A stretch of 64,000 bases of DNA, taken from Campylorhamphus procurvoides (lineage: Eukaryota > Chordata > Aves > Passeriformes > Dendrocolaptidae). This document shows positions 1-8,100 of the stretch, piece by piece; position 1 is the stretch's first letter, and every line of letters begins with the position of its first letter. Where the stretch lies: NCBI GenBank assembly GCA_013396655.1, contig WBMV01003263.1, positions 794,063-858,062 on the forward strand, given 5' to 3'. The translations under genes were made by a program, and so were the position numbers. The notes beneath the pieces are model-generated. The model made no database searches, had not been told where the DNA came from, and was given only the letters and a program-made list of their open reading frames with translations.

Positions 1-504
1 AGATAACAAATATATCTTCTGATCTGTTCTGTCATGCGTGCTCAATAGTGGCAAATAAAGACTGCTAAGGAATATGCTGACTGTATTTACTTTAGCTTTC
101 TTCATATGGCAGGAGCCAAACACATGTCTAGGAACAATTGCACCCTCCATCTGTGAGTGATCATCCTGCTTAAATACAGCAGCAGACCTGACTTTGGAGC
201 ACAAAACAGAGCTGAGCCCTTCCCCTGCCTCTGCTGCTCAGCTGCGCAGGCAGAGCAGGAGGAGGGAGAAGGGTGGCAGTGCAGACTTTTGGCTGCCTTA
301 AACTGACCACATCCTGTTGGGCTGCGGAAACATCAGACTAATGCAGGGATCTGTCTGTCTAAGATGTGGGAGGGCAGATAATTTGCAGACACATTTGTAC
401 TGCTGCAGGAGGAACAGTGGTGTGGGAAGAACTCCTGACCTTGCTCTTGTGTGTAGGCTGTTCACCCACTTCCCACCCATGTCCCAGTTCTCTCTAGCAC
501 GTAA
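1..504. other. Non-coding upstream flank, left edge
   Basis: I see no gene in this stretch. It includes an AATAAA hexamer near base 53, but without a recognisable upstream coding exon it cannot be called a transcript end. Bases 180-300 are somewhat richer in CAG/CTG words. It directly precedes a CR1 tail. It is probably intergenic sequence 5' of the CpG-island gene at 4.5 kb, though the far 3' end of an upstream gene cannot be excluded. Confidence 0.5.
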
Positions 505-737
505 GTTCAGGTTTAGGTTGGATATTAGAAAAAGATTCTTTCCCCAGAGGGTGGTTGGGCAATGGAACAGTCTCCCCAGGGAGGGTCACAGCACCAGGCC
601 TGACAGAGTTCAAGGAGCTTGGGGACAACACTCTCAGGCACATGGTGTGAGTCTTGGTGTGTCCTGTGCCCCACTCAGACTTGGACTTGATGATCCTTGT
701 GGATCCCTTCCAACTTGGCATATTTTGTGATTCGGTG
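505..737 (+). mobile_element. CR1 LINE, 3'-terminal fragment
   Basis: The plus strand reads through the standard landmarks of an avian CR1 3' end in order: GGTTGGATATTAGAAAAAG, AGAGGGTGGTTGGGCAATGGA, a CAAGGAGCTTGG block, GATGATCCTTGTGGATCCCTTCCAACTT, and a terminal ATTTTGTGATTCGGTG that is a diverged form of the CR1 tail. The copy is 5'-truncated, as most CR1 insertions are, and is too short and diverged to encode protein. The wording resembles the CR1-Y/J type more than the CR1-F type seen at 51.7 kb, but subfamily assignment by eye is uncertain. Confidence 0.9.
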
Positions 738-3700
738 AAACTGATTTATTCATTGAGACTGCTTTCTTTTCTTATGGTGCAGCTCCCAAATACTGTTTTC
801 CTGGTGCTGCATGGAAAGACTAACCCTGAGTCTGTGGTGGCAAAGTAATGCTCAGAGCAGTAGCCGGTGGTCCTTACCCAAGGTCTCTCCCCAGCCATGT
901 CAGAGTGCACACCTCACAGGGTGGGAGAATTTCCTTGTATAAGCAGCAAACCAAGCACTGTGAGGAACAAGGACCATGTAGGAACACTGTGGCATGAGAG
1001 AGAATTTATAGTGAGTCTCTCAAGTCCTAAGTCAGTACCCAAAACAAGACTTGCACTGTTACCCCACATGAAAGTGACACGTGAGATCTTAACCAAGGGC
1101 AGATCATTTATGATGATGATGATGAAGTTCTGTTGAAGTCAATGCTTAAATCTAAGTGTGCCTGGGTGTTCTGCTGAGCCCAAGGGGGTATTAGAATGCA
1201 AAGGGGCTTTCCTGGCACAAAATCTAAATGAGGAAGTGTCTCGTGTTTATGACTGCTAATAGCAAATGATGTCCATCGAGTTTCAGATGGAACTGTGAGA
1301 ACTTCAGTTTTGCTGGGGACAAAATAAAAAATAAATTAAAAAAAAGGGCAGAGGCCCGTGATATTGGGCCAGTATACTACAGAACCCTATTGTGTTGTGG
1401 CCAGAAGGTCAAGAAATCTAAGTGTAGGCAACCACAAAATATTTGGGACAGTTCTAATCTTCTGTTGGCCAGAAATCGCTTAAGTTCTGAAGTTCAATCT
1501 TTCATGTTCCTATTTTTCTTTTTAAAATATGTAATAGGGCCTTGTGTTTTACAGAAGAGTTCAGTGGGATGCACAGAATCCTCTTAGGATTGGACATAGA
1601 TCAGTAAGGAATAAATGCATCAGCTGTCCTTAGAGAGTTTTTTCCACTTCCCTGTCACAGACCCAGTATAGCCCTAGGGCTTTTTCCTTTCCAAATACAG
1701 CTTTAATCCAAGGTGACAATATCTGTCAAGATCAAGTGTGTTCTCATTAAGGATGTTGCACACCTGTTTTGATGAAACTTCTTAATATGTCAGTATGGAA
1801 AGTCAGCATAATGCTACAGGTTTGAGAGTTGCAGGTATGACCATTATTTGAAAAGTTAGCTCATGGATTTGTGACTCTTCTTGCCCAAAAAAGGCAGGTG
1901 AGCATCTGGCATCATTTCACATGAAAATGTGGGATAGAATTGCTGTTATGTACCAGCCAGGGCAAAGAGGCTGTTGAGTAAAATAGCTCAAAAAAGCTAT
2001 TATTGATTGTGCATGCTAAGTCAGAAGCCTGGAACAAAGTAGTTTGTGCTATTTTGTGAACAGGAGGGAAGGACATTGCACTTTCAGAGAAATCTTGGAC
2101 TCCTTTACTGTGGGGGTAATGACTCTAGCACTGTGACTACTCTTGGCAGCTCATGCAAATGACACTTTAAACACACTTTGTAAATAAAATTGTAAGGACC
2201 TCTCTCAGCTCAGTGCTGTCATGTTAAATGCAAACACTTTCTACTGTCCTGCATGCTGCTGGGGGACCTTCCCAAGGAGTGGTGTTGTAGATAGTTAGTC
2301 CTCCCACACACCATCCTGTGGGGCCTGGGAAAGAGAGGCTGGCATGAGACTGTGCTTGTTGGGAACATAAAAACTTGAGAAAAATATTTTAACACTAGCT
2401 GGTATCTAACCCAGCTATGGACTCCCAAGGAACTGGGCTCCTACTGCATCAGCAGATTTCCATTCAGATGGCATGCCATTGGCTTAGCTCCCTGACAGGT
2501 CCCAAAGAAGGTACAAGGATTTGTGCCAGATTCTTCGTTTGGAAAGTGAGGGGAGCACAGAACAAATCTGAAAAATCATTTCCGTACTTATCCACCAAGT
2601 TGAACTGTGGCTGAAGGCTATGGTGAATGGTAAGTCCTTGGCAATAAGCCTTTACAGCGGAAAACAACAAAACAGACCTTTCCCTACTAATGCTGAAGGT
2701 TCCCTCTATTTTCCCTCTTCCTTTTCTTGCTTGCCCTCAGCTGCTAAGCCTTTTGCTTAGTCCTGACCCCTGTGTGGTGAGTGTGTGTGTCAGCAGAGCC
2801 TGGGAGCAGACTGTCAGAGCAGAATTCCTGGTCTGAATCAAAGTGACATGGAAAGGCTCCGGTCCCTGGCATGGTGCTGCCAGCTGCCCTTCTCAGCACT
2901 CTTGCTGATGCAAGCAGAATGCTTCTAGGTGTTGTGGCATGATGAAGACCATAAGGGGTGAAAATACTAAAACCTGCCACAGTTCCTACATTCTTAACAG
3001 GTACTGGGTTCTCCCACTGCTTTTTTCTTTTTCTTTTCTTTTTTCTTTAAAAGACTGATTTATATTAACACTGTTTTTCCATTAAGACCCCTTGAAAACA
3101 GTTGAAGGCAAACTATCTTGTAAATTGCATGTTATTTTCAATCCCCATTTATAATGATGGCTCAGAAGCCTGAAACTAACATGTGTTTCCTTCTTGGATT
3201 GGTTATTTTCCATAGAAGACACTTTCCCTTTTTTTTGTTTGTTTTGAACTACTTAAAGTCATCCCATTCTTTAATTAAGGGTTGAAAAGCCATAAATCAC
3301 TGTCATATTGGATGTGTTGCAGGCTCTGGGAGCTCCTTACTGCAGAATCTAACTAGTGGGGAAATACCTGGCCTTTGTGCAACAGAGAGGAGGGAGAGAG
3401 GGAATCTTCAGTCCTTCGCTCTTCAGTTACGTGTTCTTGGAAAAAATGTAATTACCCTCATTACCCTCAGTGTGTTTGTAACTTCTGTTGCTGTGCATTG
3501 TGCCAATGATTTTAATCCGATCATATGCTTCAGGGATTCAGCTTGTCAACTCTGAGGGGTAAGAAGGAATTTAAATTTACCCCTTCATGCTTTTTTTTCT
3601 TCTCCCCCTGCCCCTGCCATGCTTGGCTGTGCAGTGTTGCTCTTGTGCCCGAGTCACACTGACAGCCAGATCTGAGGTTTCCCACAGGTCAGCTCAACAG

Positions 3701-3856
3701 GAACATTGGATGATGCCCATTTTCCTCTGCAGCATGAGGCAGGGACCGTGTGACTTGTTTGCTTGCATGTTGAACTGTACTTCTTTTCAGGCAGCATGCT
3801 AGCCCTTGAAAAGTGAAATAATGTATAGATTATGGAAAGACCTGGATTGTCAGGAG
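738..3856. other. Gene-free upstream flank
   Basis: No supported gene lies here. The stretch is AT-leaning and CpG-poor, with scattered low-complexity runs: an ATG microsatellite at 1110-1125, an A-rich run near 1320-1350 and a T-rich run near 3018-3052. Open frames are short and overlap each other on both strands, which is what non-coding DNA gives. It is interpreted as intergenic DNA upstream of the first exon at 4.5 kb. Confidence 0.6.
1110..1125. repeat. (ATG)n microsatellite
   Basis: Five consecutive ATG/TGA-phase units form a short perfect trinucleotide run in the upstream flank. No function is suggested. Confidence 0.8.
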
Positions 3857-3921
3857 TGTCGTGGGTTTCTGTGGCTGGGTTTGGTTGGGGGGCGGCTACA
3901 GGGGTGGCTTCTGTTATCAGA
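3857..3921 (+). mobile_element. LTR-like fragment (avian endogenous retrovirus family), degraded
   Basis: The stretch starts TGTCGTGGG and continues to GGCTACAGGGGTGGCTTCTG, which I recognise as the opening wording of a common bird LTR family. TG at the first base is expected for an LTR start. The match fades after about 65 bases, so only the left tip of the LTR is recognisable. No internal retroviral sequence, primer-binding site or second LTR is visible. The piece sits about 90 bases before the NRF1-like motif of the CpG-island promoter. The family name is not certain from memory, and a similar non-repeat sequence is possible. Confidence 0.5.
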
Positions 3922-4016
3922 TTCTTGCAGGAGAGCTATTAAAGAGGTAAAAAAGCCCAACCCAGAAGGCTCCTGTCAAACAGCTGTGCGTGATTAAAGG
4001 GATTTGACAAACGCAT

Positions 4017-4026
4017 GTGCACGCGC
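4017..4026 (+). promoter_or_regulatory. NRF1-like site
   Basis: GTGCACGCGC differs at one position from the NRF1 core GCGCAYGCGC and stands at the upstream edge of the CpG island, where NRF1 sites are common. Binding is inferred only. Confidence 0.45.
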
Positions 4027-4033
4027 CCATGGG

Positions 4034-4047
4034 AAAAAGAGGAAGAG
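4034..4047 (+). promoter_or_regulatory. PU.1 / ETS-type site
   Basis: AAAAAGAGGAAGAG contains the core GAGGAA with the A-rich 5' flank that characterises PU.1 sites. It matches the usual consensus AAAAAGAGGAAGTG at 13 of 14 positions. It lies about 490 bases upstream of the start codon. ANKRD44 is known to be well expressed in blood cells, so a PU.1 input would make biological sense, but this is inference from motif and position. Confidence 0.45.
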
Positions 4048-4080
4048 TTAAGGCCCGGGCTTGGGATAGCACGTTCCCAA

Positions 4081-4087
4081 GGCGGGG
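4081..4087 (+). promoter_or_regulatory. GC box (Sp/KLF type)
   Basis: GGCGGGG in the CpG-island promoter is a standard Sp1/KLF core. Such short motifs are expected in GC-rich DNA, so function is likely only because of the promoter context. Confidence 0.4.
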
Positions 4088-4298
4088 AGCAGAGCAGGTC
4101 TGAGGAGCCCGGCGCTTGGGAGTGCAAGCCCCGAGGGGGTGACCCCATCCCCTGGGGGGGCTCCGGGGCCGCTGCCCGCTCCTGCCCGAACCCTGCCGCA
4201 GCTGTCCCGGCCGGGCCGGGCTGGGTCGGGTCGGACCGGGCTGGGCTGGGCTCTGCTCCGGCAGCCGGTGCGAACAAAGGCGGCAGGCGGCGGTGGCG

Positions 4299-4336
4299 GC
4301 TCTGGCTCTGGCTCTGACTGTGGCTCTGGCTGTGGG
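4299..4336 (+). repeat. GCTCTG hexamer repeat in 5' leader
   Basis: Tandem GCTCTG units, some with one change, occupy this stretch of the presumed 5' leader. In the reading frame of the downstream ATG they read as alternating Ala-Leu. Two of the CTG codons (4302, 4308) have G at -3 and G at +4. Confidence 0.75.
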
Positions 4337-4400
4337 TCCCGCCCTGGGCTGCTTCCTGGGCCGGACCAGGCGAGGCCGCCGCGCCCCCGAGCGGAGCCAA

Positions 4401-4475
4401 GCACCGCCAGCACCAGCAGTACCACCACCAGCACCACCAGCACCACCAGCACCACCAGCACCAGCAGCAGCAGCG
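4401..4475 (+). repeat. CAC/CAG trinucleotide repeat in 5' leader
   Basis: About 25 consecutive triplets, mainly CCA and GCA in one frame (CAC and CAG in another), form an interrupted trinucleotide repeat ending in a short pure CAG run of four units. It lies 58 bases before the start codon. In the frame of that ATG it reads as a Pro/Ala-rich stretch. Its length is likely to vary between individuals and species, since the core is a nearly perfect nine-base CACCACCAG unit. Confidence 0.85.
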
Positions 4476-4507
4476 CCGGTGCCGGGGCGCGCCCGCCGCG
4501 GAGCTGC

Positions 4508-4559
4508 ATGTGCGGGGGAGCCGCGGCGGAGGATGGCGGTGCTCAAGCTCGCCGACCAG
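4508..4559 (+). other. Upstream ATG whose frame overlaps the main start codon
   Basis: An ATG at 4508 lies 25 bases before the main ATG in a different frame and reads MCGGAAAEDGGAQARRP across the exon end. It has T at -3 and T at +4, a weak initiation context, so scanning ribosomes should mostly pass it. Because it overlaps the main start, ribosomes that do use it would miss the main product. Its stop would lie in a later exon and cannot be seen here. Confidence 0.5.
4533..4559 (+). CDS. ANKRD44: First coding exon (partial), probable ANKRD44 (PP6 regulatory ankyrin-repeat subunit B)
   Basis: Nine codons read MAVLKLADQ and end in CAG directly before GTGGGC, a good splice donor at phase 0. The ATG has A at -3 and G at +4, a strong initiation context, and sits in a CpG island. 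From memory, human ANKRD44 begins MAVLKLTDQ (one difference) and its paralogue ANKRD28 begins MAFLKLRDQ (two differences), while ANKRD52 is more different. In this family the residues that follow, PPLVQAIF, start the next exon. ANKRD44 proteins are about 1,000 residues long and consist mostly of ankyrin repeats. They act in the cytoplasm as scaffolding subunits of protein phosphatase 6, linking the catalytic subunit and a SAPS-domain subunit to substrates. Only the N-terminal tip is in this window and no ankyrin repeat is visible. Nine residues cannot prove identity. ANKRD28 remains the main alternative, and an unrelated gene is less likely. Confidence 0.6.
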
Positions 4560-4565
4560 GTGGGC
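4560..4565 (+). other. Splice donor of the first coding exon
   Basis: CAG|GTGGGC follows codon 9. The exonic CAG and intronic GTGGG are acceptable vertebrate donor bases. The donor is immediately followed by a G-rich repeat. It marks the exon end and fixes the transcribed strand as plus. Confidence 0.65.
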
Positions 4566-4657
4566 TGGGGCTGGGACTGGAGCTCGGTCTCGGTCAGAGG
4601 CTTGGGCTGGGTTCGGGGCTGGGGTTCGGGGCTGGGGCTGGGTCTCGGTCTGGGGCT
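4562..4657 (+). repeat. G-rich GGGCTGG / GGTCTCGG repeat at intron start
   Basis: Imperfect units of GGGCTGG, GGTTCGG and GGTCTCGG follow the splice donor for about 95 bases. There are many runs of three or four G on the non-template strand with short spacers, so the tract is suited to G-quadruplex formation and to R-loops behind an elongating polymerase. It also keeps several frames free of stops. Confidence 0.75.
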
Positions 4658-4835
4658 CCGGCGCAGCCCCCGCGGCCGGCTCGGCCCTTCTCCGCGATGT
4701 TTTCTCCCCTGCGGGTGCCGAGCCGTGCCCGCTCCCCGCAGAGCCGCTTCCCTTCGCCTCCCGGCCCGCCGGGATCGGGGATCGGGGCCGGGCAGGGCGC
4801 AGCAACCCGGGGGCGCGGCGGTAGCAGCAGCTGGT

Positions 4836-4958
4836 CCCGATCCCCGGTCGCCCGGTCTCGGTCCCCGTTCCCCGTTCCCGTCCCCGGTCTCAGTCCCCGG
4901 TCCTCCGGTTCCTGTCTCGATCCCCCGTTCCCCGTCCCTGTCTCGATCCCGGTCCCCG
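4836..4958 (+). repeat. C-rich CCCCGTTCC / CGATCCC minisatellite-like repeat
   Basis: Imperfect units of CCCCGTTCC, CCCCGGTC and TCTCGATCCC recur. CCTGTCTCGATCCC occurs twice, at 4911-4924 and 4937-4950, giving a 26-base period. It lies in the CpG island inside intron 1. Its asymmetry (C on the plus strand) is opposite to the G-rich tract just upstream. Confidence 0.7.
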
Positions 4959-5170
4959 CAGCAGGCGCCCCGCGGTCCCCGGTGAATCCCTGACATCTCC
5001 CGTCGGACGGGCGGGATGGAAGTGGGTGCCGGCTCATTTCGAAAGGCCTCTCGGCTCTGCTTGTCCTTCCCGTTGGGTTTCTGCCTCGCTTGGTTGCCGT
5101 GCCGTAGAAATCTTTTTTCCTGTCGCGTTTTTACTTAGGAAGTGCCCCTTCGGATTAGCTGTCGCTGTTG

Positions 5171-8100
5171 TTCACAGCCTGATAGGAAGACCCGTTGTAT
5201 TAAACCCTTGGATTGTGTTAAATTTAGCAGTGGGCAGACAGCTGTAATCAGTATTAAAGTATTCCTAATCATTGGTGGTTACAAGCATTTAAAAATATTT
5301 AGTGAATTGATATTATGGCTCCCGCATCCTAATTTATCCACGCGCTCTACCAACTGTTACACACTTTGCGTGCTTTAATCTGCTATTTTTAATTGAACTT
5401 GGTGCGTCTGTGATCTGCAGCGTGGGTGTCCTGTGAGCCCAAGACCTTTCCTTTGGGCTTCAAAAGGACTGCCTGCAGCCAGCCCCTCTCCAAATACCCG
5501 TACCTGGAGATCACAAGCCTCACTCGCAGTCTATTTATGTTTTTCTACAGGCACAAAGCCGCATGTTGAAAAGAGTTTTGAAAGGAGAAAATGATAACGC
5601 TGCTTCTGAAGTAAAAGCAACACTGTGGGGCCAGACCATAATGTGTTTTCATGTGTAACAGAAGGCAGTATTTATGGGCTGTCTCCTGACGTGTCCTTTG
5701 AATATCCTCATCTTAGATGTAGTGCTTATGACTGGCAAAGAAAATGTTTCACACCATGAGGCTTCACTACCCCATGGTGCACAGACTGAGTCTCATAAAT
5801 AAGGAGATTCAGGTAGGATTTGCGTGTTACAAATCTAACCAGCAAGCATTAATATTAAAAATACATATGTTACAAAGGACCAAAATTGTATGATTTCAGT
5901 GCTTTTTGCATCTTTAATGAAGTCCTTGAATTTACTGCCTTGGGCATTTTTAAGCCTTTGCTGAAATCCTGCATTGAGGATTTTCCTTCAACAGTAGAAG
6001 TCAAAATAGATTTAAGTCAAGTGGATCATGTCTTGGTGAAATGTGTAATGCTGTAGAAAAATGATAGGCTGTTGGCTTATGGTTCTCCCTTCCTTCTCTG
6101 AGAAGCCTTCAAGTCAGGGATGAGGCTGCTTAGACCTGCTATTAATGTCCCTTCAGTGTGATTACTCTGGCAACATTAAATGTTTTGGTTGATGCTTGTT
6201 ATTGTTTGTGATCAGGCTGTGGCCTGGGACATGATAGGACAGACTGATAGTTTGTAGATATGTGTCTCCTGTTGTTTACAAAGGGATACGTTGGTCTACT
6301 TGTACTTATAATACTGGATCTCTTCTTACTTCTTTCAGTTTCTCCCCCAGACCTTTTTCTTTCACTTCTGAGAGGCTGAAGGAGAGGGAGGATACATTCA
6401 AAGCCGGCTGTGGTGCTTCGTCTTAAACAGAGAGCAGGCATTTGTGTGCCTGTTTCTGTGTACTTGGAGCTGTTGCTGGCAGAGCCTTTCCAACATGCAG
6501 CCTGGGCAGTGTGACCAAGGCTCTGGGCTGCACAGCCTGCCACAGCAGCTCTCTGTGCATCAGGCCAAGCTGAACTTGTCATCCACCTCTGACTTGAGGA
6601 GCACTGTCCCCAGACTGGCCCACCCTTAGCTAAGGGAGGCACAGTAGCAGCAGCCCTATGTGTTTATAGACAGATCCAGGCAAAACAAAGGTGAATCTGG
6701 GACCAAGAATAATGTGCCTGGGAAGGTTTGCATTTCTATAACGACTCCAGTGTGTGCTCAGACTTGCTGGGGTTGCGGGAGCAGGCTCCTTCTGGATTTC
6801 TTCCTCCTCTTGAGGACTGAGGCAACTGTGACAGCGATAACTTGCAGTGATTCAAGAAACCATTTCCTTTTCCCTAAGCACCAGAGGCCACAGCAGTCCA
6901 CGTGCTTGCCGTGTCCTGCAGTGAGAATTGGAGGCTGTAGGACTCTGCATACCACATACACCTGCAGCAGTGGGACCTGGGCTGCTGGGGGTCTGGGCTG
7001 CTTTCTCTGTACCGAGGGTGAGGTTTGGCTCAGGTCATAGTTGTGATGTTCAGGCAAGGCTGACTTCACAGCCAAGAGCTCTCTGCCTGTCACTGAGATT
7101 TCTGTAGCATGTGCTTTCTTCTGCATCCACGACTTTCTTGACCGGTGATGAGAGCTTCATGTAGGAGATGACTAGAGAATCTCCATGCCGAGAGTTTAAA
7201 CACGCGTTTCTCTAAGTAATCGGTTTCCTCCTTTCCTCCATTCTTGGCTTCTCTTCCCAGCTGCATCTAACAGGACATGAAGCATCCAGACAGATGAGAA
7301 ATTAATCACACCATTTCTCATACAGGCTTTGAAGACAGACAGATGTTAATTACTGCTTTTTTGATACAGCTGAAAGGTGCTAAGGTGTTGCTACCTTAAT
7401 CCTTAAAAGAGCTTATCAGTACTTTTGGCTGCATTCTCTCCTTAGGCAGGAGAGCTTAATTTAAGAGTTTAGCATCAGTGTCAGTGACTTGAATTCACCG
7501 CCAGTGATGGCAATTGCTGATCAGTTGGGCCACCAGAAACCTGTAAGTCATTGAAGCACAGGAAGTGTGTTCTACCGTCATTTGTTTCTACGTGAATTTC
7601 TTTCAGGCCTTACTACTTTTTCTGTAACTGCAGCTAGTCGCTTTTGAATGACTAAATGTTAAGCTGAAAACAAGCCAAGATAATTTGTAAGACTTACATT
7701 AATTCTTAGGATTGTAATCTTTGTGTGTAGTGGTGTGTCTGTGCACTTGTAAATATTCTAATATACCAAATATTTCAGTTGTCATATACAAATATTGCAA
7801 AACTTGCTCTAAATCTTAACACGTTTATCCAGTCTTTTTTTTTTACCATCTCTGCAGTGAATGTTGATTAAAGCAAAAATGCAAATTGGTTTAAGGACTA
7901 AAAAAACACTTTTTTTTCCAATTCTAAGTGTTACTGCTGTATTGGTCCCCATCCAAGTCAGTGGTTGTACCTTTTTCATTTTGATAAGTGTTAGTATTTC
8001 ATAGTATGTGAGGGTGAGGTTGTACATGGTAAAAGCCTTTGCAATTAAGCGAGAGTACAGAAGGAGCAGAAGACAAGTGCTTCGACAAGAGAGCAGCCTG

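Larger units (their letters stand above)
4010..4400 (+). promoter_or_regulatory. Probable TATA-less CpG-island promoter of the first exon
   Basis: This 390-base stretch lies immediately upstream of the presumed 5' leader. It carries an NRF1-like site (4017-4026), a PU.1/ETS-like site (4034-4047) and a GGCGGGG GC box (4081-4087), but no TATA or CCAAT box that I can see. Dispersed transcription starts are usual for such promoters, so no single start is proposed. Direction is inferred from the exon and splice donor on the plus strand. Divergent antisense transcription is possible. Confidence 0.6.
4010..5170. other. CpG island spanning promoter, first exon and start of intron 1
   Basis: CpG density rises sharply at about 4010 and stays high to about 5170, in strong contrast with the CpG-poor DNA on both sides. 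The island contains GC-box, NRF1-like and ETS-like motifs, the triplet-repeat leader, the 27-nt coding exon and the G-rich start of the intron. This is typical of a housekeeping or broadly used vertebrate promoter without a TATA box. Boundaries were set by reading, not by a window calculation. Confidence 0.9.

Noticed and set aside
53..58. AATAAA polyadenylation hexamer near the left edge
   Set aside because: The hexamer is common by chance in AT-rich DNA, and no upstream gene is visible to which it could belong.
3917..4996. Long open frames on both strands through the CpG island (up to about 359 codons on the minus strand, 284 on the plus strand)
   Set aside because: GC-rich repeated DNA has few stop codons. 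The predicted proteins are low-complexity Pro/Arg/Gly/Ser strings that mirror the DNA repeats, and several frames are open at once.
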